Shown one piece after another: positions 8,140 to 15,728 of a stretch of DNA of 21,682 nt. Source of the stretch: an uncultured Collinsella sp. (GTDB lineage: Bacteria; Actinomycetota; Coriobacteriia; Coriobacteriales; Coriobacteriaceae). Every line of letters starts with the position of its first letter. The first letter of the stretch is position 1. The notes below the pieces were generated by a model. That model was not told the DNA's origin. It made no database searches and worked only from the letters and a program-made list of their open reading frames with translations. The DNA is taken from assembly GCA_902465265.1 (NCBI GenBank), contig CABQMF010000033.1, positions 1-21,682 of the forward strand, read 5' to 3'. Both the position numbers and the translations under genes were made by a program.

Positions 8140-8793
8140 ATGGGTTATTCGTTAGTCAATATCCTGGGCGGTCTTCTGATCGTGACCTCCACCATGGTGG
8201 TCGTCTCGAAGACCATCCCGTCCGCCATTAAGTGGTACGCGATCCAGTCGGTTGTCCTGGTGGGCGTGCTGCTCACCCTGGGCCTCACCACCGGTGCCAC
8301 CGAGCTTCTCATGTGGGCCGCGTCGGCCTTCGTCACCAAGGTGATCCTCGTTCCGTTCATTCTCAACCGTGCCTACAAAAAGATGGGTTCGCCTGCCGAT
8401 AGCACGCTGACCTCCTCCATCAAGCCGGCCTGGACCATCATCCTCACCGGTCTGGAGGTGGCCATCTGCTTCGCGGTGGTCACGCGCCTGAGCCTGCCCA
8501 CCGCTGAGGTGGCTACTCCGGCCCTCGCCATCAGCTTCGCGCACTTCTTCGTCGGCCTCACGTGCATCATCTCCCAGCGCAACATCCTCAAGCAAATCTT
8601 CGGGTACTGCCTTATGGAGAACGGTAGCCACGTGACGCTCGCCCTGCTCGCGCCCACGGCCCCCGAGATCATCGAGATCGGCATCGCCACCGACGCCATT
8701 TTCGCCGTCATCATCATGTCCGCCGTCGTCGTGAGGATCTGGAACGACACCAAGTCGCTCGACTCCCACGACCTGACCGAATTGAAGGGGTAG
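8140..8793 (+). CDS. hyfE: Hydrogenase-4 subunit E, NuoK-like membrane protein
   Basis: A 217-residue membrane protein made of hydrophobic helices, with length and position matching E. coli HyfE (about 216). The N-terminal half carries the NuoK-like part, and MWAASAFVTKVILVPFIL falls in the middle of the protein. It should sit between the NuoH-like and antiporter-like subunits in the membrane arm. The start is well supported by TTAGGAGGT six bases upstream, the strongest ribosome-binding site in the hyf cluster. It is separated from hyfF by only 3 bp. Recognition rests on length, hydrophobicity and gene order more than on catalytic motifs. Confidence 0.88.
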   Translation: MGYSLVNILGGLLIVTSTMVVVSKTIPSAIKWYAIQSVVLVGVLLTLGLTTGATELLMWAASAFVTKVILVPFILNRAYKKMGSPADSTLTSSIKPAWTIILTGLEVAICFAVVTRLSLPTAEVATPALAISFAHFFVGLTCIISQRNILKQIFGYCLMENGSHVTLALLAPTAPEIIEIGIATDAIFAVIIMSAVVVRIWNDTKSLDSHDLTELKG

Positions 8794-8796
8794 GCC

Positions 8797-10362
8797 ATGG
8801 ATGTTTCAATGCTGACGGTCGCCCTGCTCGCTTGTCCCCTCGTGTTCTCCCTGATTATGGCTGCGCTCCCCAAGACGACGTCCTACAGCGTCTTTGCGGG
8901 GCTCAACACCATCTCCGTCGCGGCGACCCTCGTCCTTTCGGTCGTCACCGCGGGAACCATGCTCTCGAGCGGGCAGAATATCGACGCTTTGGGCCTCTGG
9001 CTCCATCTCGATTCGCTCTCGTCGATCTTCGTCCTTCTGGTAGGCATCATCGGGTTCATCACCGGCGTGTACTCCATCTCCTATATCAAGATCGATATCG
9101 AGGAGAAGACCATGCCGGCCGAGCGCACCAAGCAGTACTACGCGCTGTTTAGCCTGTTCGTTTTCACGATGCTGCTCGCCTGCCTGTCCAACAACATCAT
9201 CCTCACCTGGGCGGCGGTCGAGGCCACCACGTTGTCGACCGTGTTCCTCGTGGGCATCTACAAGAACAAGCAGGCGCTCGAGGCGTCTTGGAAGTACGCG
9301 ATGGTCTGCACCGCCGGCGTGGCCTTCGGCCTGTTCGGCACGCTGCTCATCTACGCGAACGCCGCCGATATCATGCCCAACGCGCATGAGGCAGCCTTCC
9401 TCACCTCCATCATGCCCTACGCCGACCAGTTCGACCCGATGCTCGTGCGCCTCGCGTTCGCGTTCATCGTCATCGGCTTCGGCACCAAGGCGGGCCTGTT
9501 CCCCATGCACACTTGGCTGCCCGACGCGCACTCCCAGGCTCCGAGCCCGGTCTCCGCGCTGCTCTCGGGCGTGCTGCTCAAGTGCGCCATGCTGGTGATC
9601 ATCCGCTTCTACTCCCTGTCCATCATCACGGTGGGCGACACCTATCCGCGTACGCTCCTGCTCATCCTGGGCACGCTGTCCATCCTGGTGGCCGCCCTGT
9701 GCATCTTTAAGCAGGACGATATCAAGCGCCGCTTCGCGTACTCCTCCGTCGACAACGTCGGCGTGGTCGCGCTGTGCCTGGGTATCGGTGGTCCGCTCGG
9801 TATCGCCGCCTGCCTGCTGCACTGCATCTTCCACGGTTTCACGAAGGCGCTCGCCTTCTGCATGGCCGGTAACATCCAGCACATCTACCACACCCGCGAC
9901 CTGAACAAGATCAAGGGCGTCGTCGAGATCGCTCCCGTCACGGCAGCGCTCACCATCATCGCCCTGCTCGCGCTCGCCGCCTTCCCGCCGTTCGCCCTGT
10001 TCATCTCCGAGTTCCTCACCTTCGTGGCCGGCGTCCAGTCCGGTCCCATCTGGGTGGTCGTGCTCGTGGCCATTGGCCTCACCGGCGTGTACTTTGCCCT
10101 TACCGGCATCGCGCTCAAGTCCATCTTCGGCAAGGCGCCCGAGGGCATGAAGCGCCACGAGGTGCCCGCCCTCATGATCATCCCCGAGATCGCCCTCGCG
10201 ATCGTGGTCATGTGGTTCGGTATCGCCACCCCGGTCGCCATCACGAGCGGCGTCGAGGATGCAACGTCCGTCGTTTTGAACCAGAGCGTCGAAGAGCTCC
10301 ACGAGGCTCCTCTCTACCGCATGGTGTTCAGTTCCCAGACCAAGACAAGCGAGGTGAATTAG
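8797..10362 (+). CDS. hyfF: Hydrogenase-4 subunit F, antiporter-like membrane protein
   Basis: A 521-residue polytopic protein, the third antiporter-like subunit of the membrane arm. HTWLPDAHSQAPSPVSALLS (around nucleotides 9510-9570) and KQDDIKRRFAYSSVDNVGVV are the family channel motifs. E. coli HyfF is about 526 residues. Like HyfD it has no counterpart in the hyc cluster. AAGGGGT lies five bases before the ATG, and the stop is 4 bp before hyfG. The C-terminus, after the last hydrophobic stretch, is a short polar tail of about 40 residues. Three such subunits (HyfB, HyfD, HyfF) suggest several ion-translocation paths, but coupling cannot be shown from sequence. Confidence 0.92.
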   Translation: MDVSMLTVALLACPLVFSLIMAALPKTTSYSVFAGLNTISVAATLVLSVVTAGTMLSSGQNIDALGLWLHLDSLSSIFVLLVGIIGFITGVYSISYIKIDIEEKTMPAERTKQYYALFSLFVFTMLLACLSNNIILTWAAVEATTLSTVFLVGIYKNKQALEASWKYAMVCTAGVAFGLFGTLLIYANAADIMPNAHEAAFLTSIMPYADQFDPMLVRLAFAFIVIGFGTKAGLFPMHTWLPDAHSQAPSPVSALLSGVLLKCAMLVIIRFYSLSIITVGDTYPRTLLLILGTLSILVAALCIFKQDDIKRRFAYSSVDNVGVVALCLGIGGPLGIAACLLHCIFHGFTKALAFCMAGNIQHIYHTRDLNKIKGVVEIAPVTAALTIIALLALAAFPPFALFISEFLTFVAGVQSGPIWVVVLVAIGLTGVYFALTGIALKSIFGKAPEGMKRHEVPALMIIPEIALAIVVMWFGIATPVAITSGVEDATSVVLNQSVEELHEAPLYRMVFSSQTKTSEVN

Positions 10363-10366
10363 CACC

Positions 10367-12139
10367 ATGGCAGAACCTGAAAAGAAGGACTACGCTCGTC
10401 GTTGCGAAAGCCACGTCGAGGCCCTGCGCGCCGCAGTGCCGGGCGCTATCGAGAAGGTTGAGTGGCAGTGCGAGGACCAGCTGACGATCACCGTCAAGCT
10501 GGACCGTCTGCCCGAGGCCGTCCACTACCTGTACTACGAGCGCTACGGCTGGATTCCCGTGATTGTCGGCAACGACGAGCGCTCCCTGTGCGGCCGTTAC
10601 GCCGTGTACTACGTCATCTCCATGGAGGGGGAGGACCCCGGCTGGGTTACCGTGCGTGCCGAGGTCGACCCCGCCAAGATGACGTTCCCGTCCGTGACGC
10701 CGTTCGTCCCCGCCTGCGTGTGGGGCGAGCGCGAGCTGCGCGATATGTTCGGCCTGATTCCCGAGGGTCTGCCCGACCGCCGTCGCCTGGTGCTTCCCGA
10801 CGATTGGCCCAGCGGGCTGTACCCGTTGCGCAAGGATTCGATGGATTACCGTTTCCGCCCCGCCCCCGCGAGCGACATGGAAAACTACGAATTCTTGGCC
10901 GACACCAAGGGCAAGGAGACCACGCTCGTCCCCATGGGACCGTTGCACATCACCTCCGACGAGCCCGGCCACTTCCGCCTGTTCGTTGAGGGCGAGACGA
11001 TCGTCGATGCCGACTACCGTCTGTTCTACGTGCACCGCGGCATGGAGAAGGTCGCCGAGACGCGCCTGAACTATGACGCCGTGACGTTCCTCGCCGACCG
11101 CATCTGCGGCATCTGCGGCTGCGCCCACTCGGTGGCCTATGCCGAGGCCGTCGAGCGCGCCCAGGGCATTCATGTCCCGCCGCGCGCCCAGTACATCCGC
11201 GCCATCATGCTCGAGGTCGAGCGTCTGCCCTCACACCTGCTCAATATTGGCCTCGCATCGCACTACACCGGCTTCGACTCCGGCTTCCAGCAGTTCTTCC
11301 GCGTCCGCGAGAAGTCCATGGACCTGGCCGAGAAGCTCTCCGGTCACCGCAAGACCTACGGCCTCAACGTGATCGGCGGCGTGCGTCGCGACATTTTGGC
11401 CGAGCAGAAGCTCTCCACGCTCACGACCATCCACCAGCTGCGCTCCGAGGTTCAGGAACTCGTCGACATGCTGCTCTCCACGCCCAACTTTATCGAGCGT
11501 ACGAGTGGCATCGGCATTCTGGACCGCAAGATCGCTCGCGACTTCTCGCCGGTCGGCCCGCTCATGCGCGGCTCGGGCTATGCCCGCGACGTGCGCTTTG
11601 ACCATCCGTTCGACGGCTACGCCGATCCGGATGTCCAAAAGATGTATGCCGCCACGGCCGACACCTGCGATGCCTTCGGCCGTACCGCCGTCCGCATCCA
11701 GGAGGTCTACGATTCGATTGACATGATCGAGACCATGCTCGAGAACTGCCCGTCGGGCCCCATCCTCACCACGGATTGGGAGTACACCCCGCACAAGTAC
11801 GCCATCGGTGCCACCGAGGCGCCGCGCGGCGAGGACGTGCACTGGGCCATGCTCGGCAACAACCAGAAGTGCTACCGCTGGCGCGCCAAGGCCGCCACGT
11901 ACAGCAACTGGCCGGTCCTGCGCTACATGTTCCGCGGCAACACCGTGGGCGACGCGGCGCTGATCGTCGGCTCGCTCGACCCGTGCTACTCCTGCACCGA
12001 CCGCGTGACGGTGACCGATGTCGCCGCCAAGCGCGACCACGTGCTCGACAAGGAGCAGTTCGAGAACGTCTGGCGCGACAAGTCGCCGCTTGCGGGCGAG
12101 GGCACCATGGCCGCCCCGCTCGATGAGGAGGCGCTCTAA
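10367..12139 (+). CDS. hyfG: Group 4a NiFe hydrogenase large subunit (NuoC-NuoD fusion)
   Basis: The 590-residue catalytic subunit, which makes H2 from protons on the cytoplasmic side of the membrane. Residues 1 to about 165 are a NuoC-like domain (GERELRDMFGL, residues 120-130). The rest is NuoD/NiFe-like. Nickel ligands are C247 and C250 in RICGIC (245-250) and C540 and C543 in DPCYSC (538-543). In E. coli HycE the C-terminal tail is cut after the arginine of the sequence DPCYSCTDR. The same context here ends at R546, leaving a 44-residue propeptide to be removed, presumably by HycI at 14224-14727. HycE and HyfG of E. coli are about 569 and 555 residues. GAGGTG lies ten bases before the ATG. 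Confidence 0.96.
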   Translation: MAEPEKKDYARRCESHVEALRAAVPGAIEKVEWQCEDQLTITVKLDRLPEAVHYLYYERYGWIPVIVGNDERSLCGRYAVYYVISMEGEDPGWVTVRAEVDPAKMTFPSVTPFVPACVWGERELRDMFGLIPEGLPDRRRLVLPDDWPSGLYPLRKDSMDYRFRPAPASDMENYEFLADTKGKETTLVPMGPLHITSDEPGHFRLFVEGETIVDADYRLFYVHRGMEKVAETRLNYDAVTFLADRICGICGCAHSVAYAEAVERAQGIHVPPRAQYIRAIMLEVERLPSHLLNIGLASHYTGFDSGFQQFFRVREKSMDLAEKLSGHRKTYGLNVIGGVRRDILAEQKLSTLTTIHQLRSEVQELVDMLLSTPNFIERTSGIGILDRKIARDFSPVGPLMRGSGYARDVRFDHPFDGYADPDVQKMYAATADTCDAFGRTAVRIQEVYDSIDMIETMLENCPSGPILTTDWEYTPHKYAIGATEAPRGEDVHWAMLGNNQKCYRWRAKAATYSNWPVLRYMFRGNTVGDAALIVGSLDPCYSCTDRVTVTDVAAKRDHVLDKEQFENVWRDKSPLAGEGTMAAPLDEEAL

Positions 12140-12140
12140 T

Positions 12141-12857
12141 ATGCTGAAGCTTTGGAAGGTTAACGCCAAGGCCGGCGACGCGACGGTCAAGTACCCGTTT
12201 GCGCCGTTCCCCACCAACAAGGACATGCGCGGCAAGCCCGAGCACAATGCCGAGCTCTGCATCGCCTGCGGTGCCTGCGGCGTGGCGTGCCCGGCCGATG
12301 CCATTCGCATGGACACCGACCTTGCGGCCGATACCATTACCTGGTCGATCGACTACGGCCGTTGCATCTTCTGCGGCCGTTGCGAGGAGGCCTGCCCCAT
12401 GGAGGCCATCAAGCTCACCGAGGAGTTTGAGCTGGCCGTCATGAGCAAGGACGACCTCACCAGCAAGAGCGTCTACACGCTCGAGCACTGCTCGCGTTGC
12501 GGCAAGCCGTTTGCCCCGCACAAGGAGATCGACTACGCCAGGCGCCTGCTGCAAAAGGCCGGCGGCATGGAGGCCGAGCAGGCCGCCCGTACCGTCGGTA
12601 TGTGCCAGGAGTGCAAGCGCGAGCTCGATGCCCTGCGCGCCGCCTCGGCCGTAAAGACCGGCAACGCGCGCGGCATGGCTGCCAACGAGACGCTTGCGTC
12701 CGGTGAGCCCCAGGGCCCCGGCATGGAGTATCTGGGCGGCCACGGCGTGAACCCGGAGTATATCGACCGCGAGCTCAACCCCGATGCGCCCGAGATCCCC
12801 GCCGGCCCTGCGCCGGTCGAGGGCATCATCATGGATTTTGAAACGAAGGAGGAGTAA
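12141..12857 (+). CDS. hyfH: HyfH/HycF-type ferredoxin subunit with extended C-terminus
   Basis: A 238-residue iron-sulfur protein, the NuoI-like link between the HyfA-type ferredoxin and the small subunit HyfI. Two [4Fe-4S] sets are C40/43/46/50 and C75/78/81/85. Two further CxxC pairs, C117/C120 (CSRCGKPF) and C155/C158 (CQECKRE), form a zinc-ribbon-like or rubredoxin-like module, which I also recall in HycF/HyfH. E. coli homologues are about 180 residues. Here a polar tail of roughly 75 residues follows C158, rich in Gly, Pro and Glu, with no recognised domain. The ATG at 12141 has GAGGAGG nine bases upstream and follows the hyfG stop by one base. Confidence 0.92.
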   Translation: MLKLWKVNAKAGDATVKYPFAPFPTNKDMRGKPEHNAELCIACGACGVACPADAIRMDTDLAADTITWSIDYGRCIFCGRCEEACPMEAIKLTEEFELAVMSKDDLTSKSVYTLEHCSRCGKPFAPHKEIDYARRLLQKAGGMEAEQAARTVGMCQECKRELDALRAASAVKTGNARGMAANETLASGEPQGPGMEYLGGHGVNPEYIDRELNPDAPEIPAGPAPVEGIIMDFETKEE

Positions 12858-12859
12858 CC

Positions 12860-13642
12860 ATGGCCGAACCCACGCTTTTGCCCGAGCAGCTCCAGTACCG
12901 CCCGACCAAGATCGACCTCGACGAGAGCATCGAGAAGGCCAAGGCGACCCTTCTTAAGAAGATCAAGCGCTCGGTGTACGTCTACCGTGTCGACTGCGGC
13001 GGCTGCAACGGCTGCGAGATCGAGATCTTCGGTTCCATCACGCCCGTCTTCGACGTCGAGCGCTTTGGTATCAAGGTCGTGCCCTCGCCCCGTCACGCCG
13101 ATGTGCTGCTGTACACCGGCGCCGTGACGCGTGCCATGCGCATGCCGGCCCTGCGCGCCTTTGAGGCCGCACCCGATCCCAAGATCGTGGTGTCCTATGG
13201 CGCTTGTGGCTGCACCGGCGGAATCTTCTACGACAACTACTGCGTCTGGGGCGGCACGGACAAAATCTTGCCGGTCGATGTCTACATCCCCGGCTGTCCG
13301 CCCAGCCCCGCGCAGACCATCTACGGCTTTGCCATGGCGCTCGGTCTGCTGGACCAAAAGCTCCATGCCGAGACCACCGTGGAGGCCGCCGGCGAGCAAG
13401 CCGATATCCTGCACCCCGGCGTGCCGTACAAGCTGCGCGTTGCCATCGAGCGCGAAGCTCGCGCCATGAGCGGCTACCGTTACGGTCGCGACCTGGCCAA
13501 CGAGTTTATGGACACGCTCGAGGGCGCGCCCAAGGGCGATATCCGCGGTGCCATGGCGCTGCTCATCGACAAGCAGGACGATCCGCGCCGCGTCGAGGTG
13601 TACTCGGCGCTGCAGGATCTGGTGCTGGCCGGAGGTCGCTAG
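12860..13642 (+). CDS. hyfI: NiFe hydrogenase small subunit (NuoB-like)
   Basis: A 260-residue protein holding the [4Fe-4S] cluster that passes electrons to the NiFe site in HyfG. Cysteine motifs are CGGCNGCEIEIF (C46, C49, C52), SYGACGCTGGIF and IPGCPPSP, in the order and context of HycG (255) and HyfI (252). As in other group 4 hydrogenases, only the proximal cluster is expected, and there is no Tat signal, which fits an enzyme on the cytoplasmic side. AAGGAGG lies seven bases before the ATG. hycH follows with no gap. Confidence 0.94.
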   Translation: MAEPTLLPEQLQYRPTKIDLDESIEKAKATLLKKIKRSVYVYRVDCGGCNGCEIEIFGSITPVFDVERFGIKVVPSPRHADVLLYTGAVTRAMRMPALRAFEAAPDPKIVVSYGACGCTGGIFYDNYCVWGGTDKILPVDVYIPGCPPSPAQTIYGFAMALGLLDQKLHAETTVEAAGEQADILHPGVPYKLRVAIEREARAMSGYRYGRDLANEFMDTLEGAPKGDIRGAMALLIDKQDDPRRVEVYSALQDLVLAGGR

Positions 13643-14224
13643 ATGGAGCTCACGGACCGCTCTGGTTACTTTGCGGGCCCCGGCATGCTCGGCGGCTCTT
13701 TTGGCGATGCCTCGCGCGCAAGCGACGAGGCTGCCGAGGGCGTCGCCGACCCCTGCCTGGGCCATGCGCCCGACCAGGTGGTCTTCTACGAGCTCACGCG
13801 TAAGTTTGTGGAGACCGAGGAAGACGTTCCCCAGGAGGCCTGCGACGTGCTGTACTACACGCTCGCCGTGGGCCACCACACCGGCGTGCTCGACTGCTTT
13901 GAGCCGCGCCTGTCGGTGCCGGTGGATGTGTTCTATACGCTTATCGACGCGTTGTCGGAGGGGGAGGCCCGGACTAAGTTTGAGGCCATCCGCTCCTTTG
14001 GCGAGTGCCAGCTCGACAAGGCGGCGGTGCCGTCGCTGCTCGAGGCCTGCGATGCGTTGCTCGACGAGCGCGGTTTTCGCGGGTCGGCCAAGGCCGGCAT
14101 CTCGGTGTTCGACGACGACTTTGGCCTGCATGCCCAGCAGGTCGCGTTCTTAATGAAGTTCCGCGATCTGGTTGAGCGCGTGCGCGATGTGTCGGGCGTG
14201 TATCTGACGGGAAGGTTGCAGTAA
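13643..14224 (+). CDS. hycH: HycH/HyfJ-family formate hydrogenlyase assembly protein
   Basis: A 193-residue soluble protein. VVFYELTRKF and VLYYTLAVGHHTGVLDC (residues 46-84) match the conserved start of E. coli HycH (136 residues), a protein required for maturation or assembly of the formate hydrogenlyase. Homology continues to the C-terminus (VSGVYLTGRL). About 45 residues ahead of the family core, rich in Gly, Ala and acidic residues, are extra. The ATG at 13643 starts directly after the hyfI stop and has GGAGGT six bases upstream, so the long N-terminus looks real, although no internal start was excluded experimentally. It overlaps hycI by one base. Confidence 0.9.
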   Translation: MELTDRSGYFAGPGMLGGSFGDASRASDEAAEGVADPCLGHAPDQVVFYELTRKFVETEEDVPQEACDVLYYTLAVGHHTGVLDCFEPRLSVPVDVFYTLIDALSEGEARTKFEAIRSFGECQLDKAAVPSLLEACDALLDERGFRGSAKAGISVFDDDFGLHAQQVAFLMKFRDLVERVRDVSGVYLTGRLQ

Positions 14225-14727
14225 TGGGTCACGTTGTGGATGGACGTGTGAACGGCGCCCCGTTTGCGGGTATCGTGCTCACGGCGGGAAGCGTGCTGCG
14301 TGCCGACGATGCCGCCGGCCCTGTGCTCTCCAAAAAGATGGAGGACGCGCCCATCGCCGGTTGGTACACCATCGACGGCGGCCAAACGCCCGAGGATGAC
14401 ATCATCGAGGTCAAGCGCGAGCGTCCGCCGCGTCTGGTTTTGGTCGATGCCGCCGACATGGCGCTGCCCGTCGGGTCCATCCGCTTGCTCGACAAGCGCG
14501 ATGTGGCCCGCAAGTCGATGTTCACCACGCATTCGCTTCCTTTGTCGATTCTGATCGAGGAAATCGAGCAATCGTGCGAAGATATCGTCTTCGTTGGGAT
14601 TCAGCCGGGCGATACGGAGTTCTACAACCCCATGTCCCCGGAAGTCTTTGACGCCGTCGACGCCGTGTACGACGCCGTGGCCGCCAACGACTTTTCCCAC
14701 TTTGTCCGCTTGGGGCAAGAGCAATAG
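14224..14727 (+). CDS. hycI: HycI-type hydrogenase maturation protease
   Basis: A 167-residue endopeptidase predicted to cut the C-terminal propeptide of HyfG once nickel is inserted. It aligns without gaps to E. coli HycI (156) with an N-terminal offset of 13. The nickel-sensing residues D16, D62 and H90 correspond to D29, D75 and H103, and IDGGQTPEDDI, VDAADM, TTHSLPL and VGIQPGDTEFYNPM are conserved. The N-terminal glycine motif is altered: family GN-DDGAGP is GS-DDAAGP here (G22 S23, D28 D29 A30). The start codon overlaps the hycH stop (TAATG), with GGGAAGG eight bases upstream. Its partner substrate is encoded in the same operon. Confidence 0.93.
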   Translation: MGHVVDGRVNGAPFAGIVLTAGSVLRADDAAGPVLSKKMEDAPIAGWYTIDGGQTPEDDIIEVKRERPPRLVLVDAADMALPVGSIRLLDKRDVARKSMFTTHSLPLSILIEEIEQSCEDIVFVGIQPGDTEFYNPMSPEVFDAVDAVYDAVAANDFSHFVRLGQEQ

Positions 14728-14766
14728 AAGCGCTTGTCCCTGCTGATTAGGAAAGAAGTGATTGAC

Positions 14767-15606
14767 ATGGCAGATTCCAAGGTGGAGTATCCCGCTCCCG
14801 ATTGCCTGGCGCCCGCCGCGATCGAGGCCAAGACCGAGGTTGCCGGCGTGACCAAGGCTAACCTGCCGGTCGCTAAGGCCTTTCTGTTGGCAATGTTCGC
14901 CGGTGCGTTCATCGCCTTCGGCGGCCTGTTCTTTACGGTGTTCTTGAGCGATAGCACGCTGGGCTGGGGCGCCCAGCGCGTCGTGGGCGGCCTGTGCTTT
15001 TGCCTGGGCCTGGTGCTGGTACTGGTGTGCGGCGCCGAGCTGTTTACCGGCAATTCGCTTATGGTCTGCGCGCTCAAGAGCAAAAAGATCACCCTGGCTC
15101 AGATGCTCAAGGCCTGGGTCGTCGTATGGGTCGGTAACTTTGTCGGTGCCCTGTTCATCGTCTTTTTGGTGTACATGGCCGGCATTTACAAGCTCAACGG
15201 CGAGGCGGTCGCCAATTCCATGGTGAGCGTCGCCGCCGGCAAGGTGACGATCGACTGGGTGACGATCTTCTTCCGCGGCATCCTGTGCAACATCTTTGTG
15301 TGCCTGGCCGTGTGGATCGGTACCGCCGGCAAGACCGTGGTCGATAAGGTCGTGGGCATTTTGTTGCCCATTGCCGCGTTTGTGGCCTGCGGTTTTGAGC
15401 ACTGCGTTGCCAACATGTACTTTTTGCCCATGGGCGCCGTGATGCATGCATGCGGCTACGGTGCCAAGGTCGCCGGCGCCGATGCGCTCAACGCCGCGGG
15501 CATTGCGTTTAACCTGTCCGCCGCCACGCTGGGCAACATCGTGGGCGGCGCGGTTCTGGTCGCGCTCGGCTACTGGTTTATCTACGCCGAGAAGTCCGAG
15601 GCGTAA
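14767..15606 (+). CDS. focA: FocA-type formate/nitrite channel
   Basis: A 279-residue inner-membrane protein of the FNT family with six hydrophobic segments, expected to move formate into or out of the cell. ELFTGN with T94 and GFEHCVANMY with H212 correspond to the gating threonine and central histidine of E. coli FocA (T91, H209). Its place directly after the formate hydrogenlyase genes favours formate over nitrite. The ATG at 14767 has AGGAAAG eleven bases upstream; a GTG at 14758 would be too close to that site. It lies 39 bp after hycI with no terminator between, so it probably ends the hyf operon. Two terminators follow. Confidence 0.93.
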   Translation: MADSKVEYPAPDCLAPAAIEAKTEVAGVTKANLPVAKAFLLAMFAGAFIAFGGLFFTVFLSDSTLGWGAQRVVGGLCFCLGLVLVLVCGAELFTGNSLMVCALKSKKITLAQMLKAWVVVWVGNFVGALFIVFLVYMAGIYKLNGEAVANSMVSVAAGKVTIDWVTIFFRGILCNIFVCLAVWIGTAGKTVVDKVVGILLPIAAFVACGFEHCVANMYFLPMGAVMHACGYGAKVAGADALNAAGIAFNLSAATLGNIVGGAVLVALGYWFIYAEKSEA

Positions 15607-15628
15607 GGTATCGTCTGTTTGACGTTGG

Positions 15629-15664
15629 GCCTCCCGCGGGGCGTTGCCGTGCGGGAGGCTTTTT
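15629..15664 (+). terminator. Rho-independent terminator after focA
   Basis: GCCTCCCGC (15629-15637) pairs perfectly with GCGGGAGGC (15651-15659), a 9-bp stem with a 13-nt loop, followed by five T (15660-15664). This is a classical intrinsic terminator 22 bases after the focA stop. Confidence 0.88.
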
Positions 15665-15673
15665 GGGTCTGGG

Positions 15674-15691
15674 GCCCGTTGCCGGGCTTTT
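15674..15691 (+). terminator. Second, weaker tandem terminator
   Basis: GCCCG (15674-15678) pairs with CGGGC (15683-15687) around a TTGC loop, followed by four T (15688-15691). It comes ten bases after the stronger terminator and leaves only 37 bases before the next start codon. Confidence 0.5.
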
Positions 15692-15728
15692 GGCCTGTTG
15701 TGTTTGGCTGATGAAAGGGGTAATCGAG

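Noticed and set aside
3696..13642. Respiratory complex I (nuo) operon
   Set aside because: The large subunit keeps both nickel-binding CxxC motifs, HycH and HycI are present, and nuoE/F/G are absent, so it is a hydrogenase.
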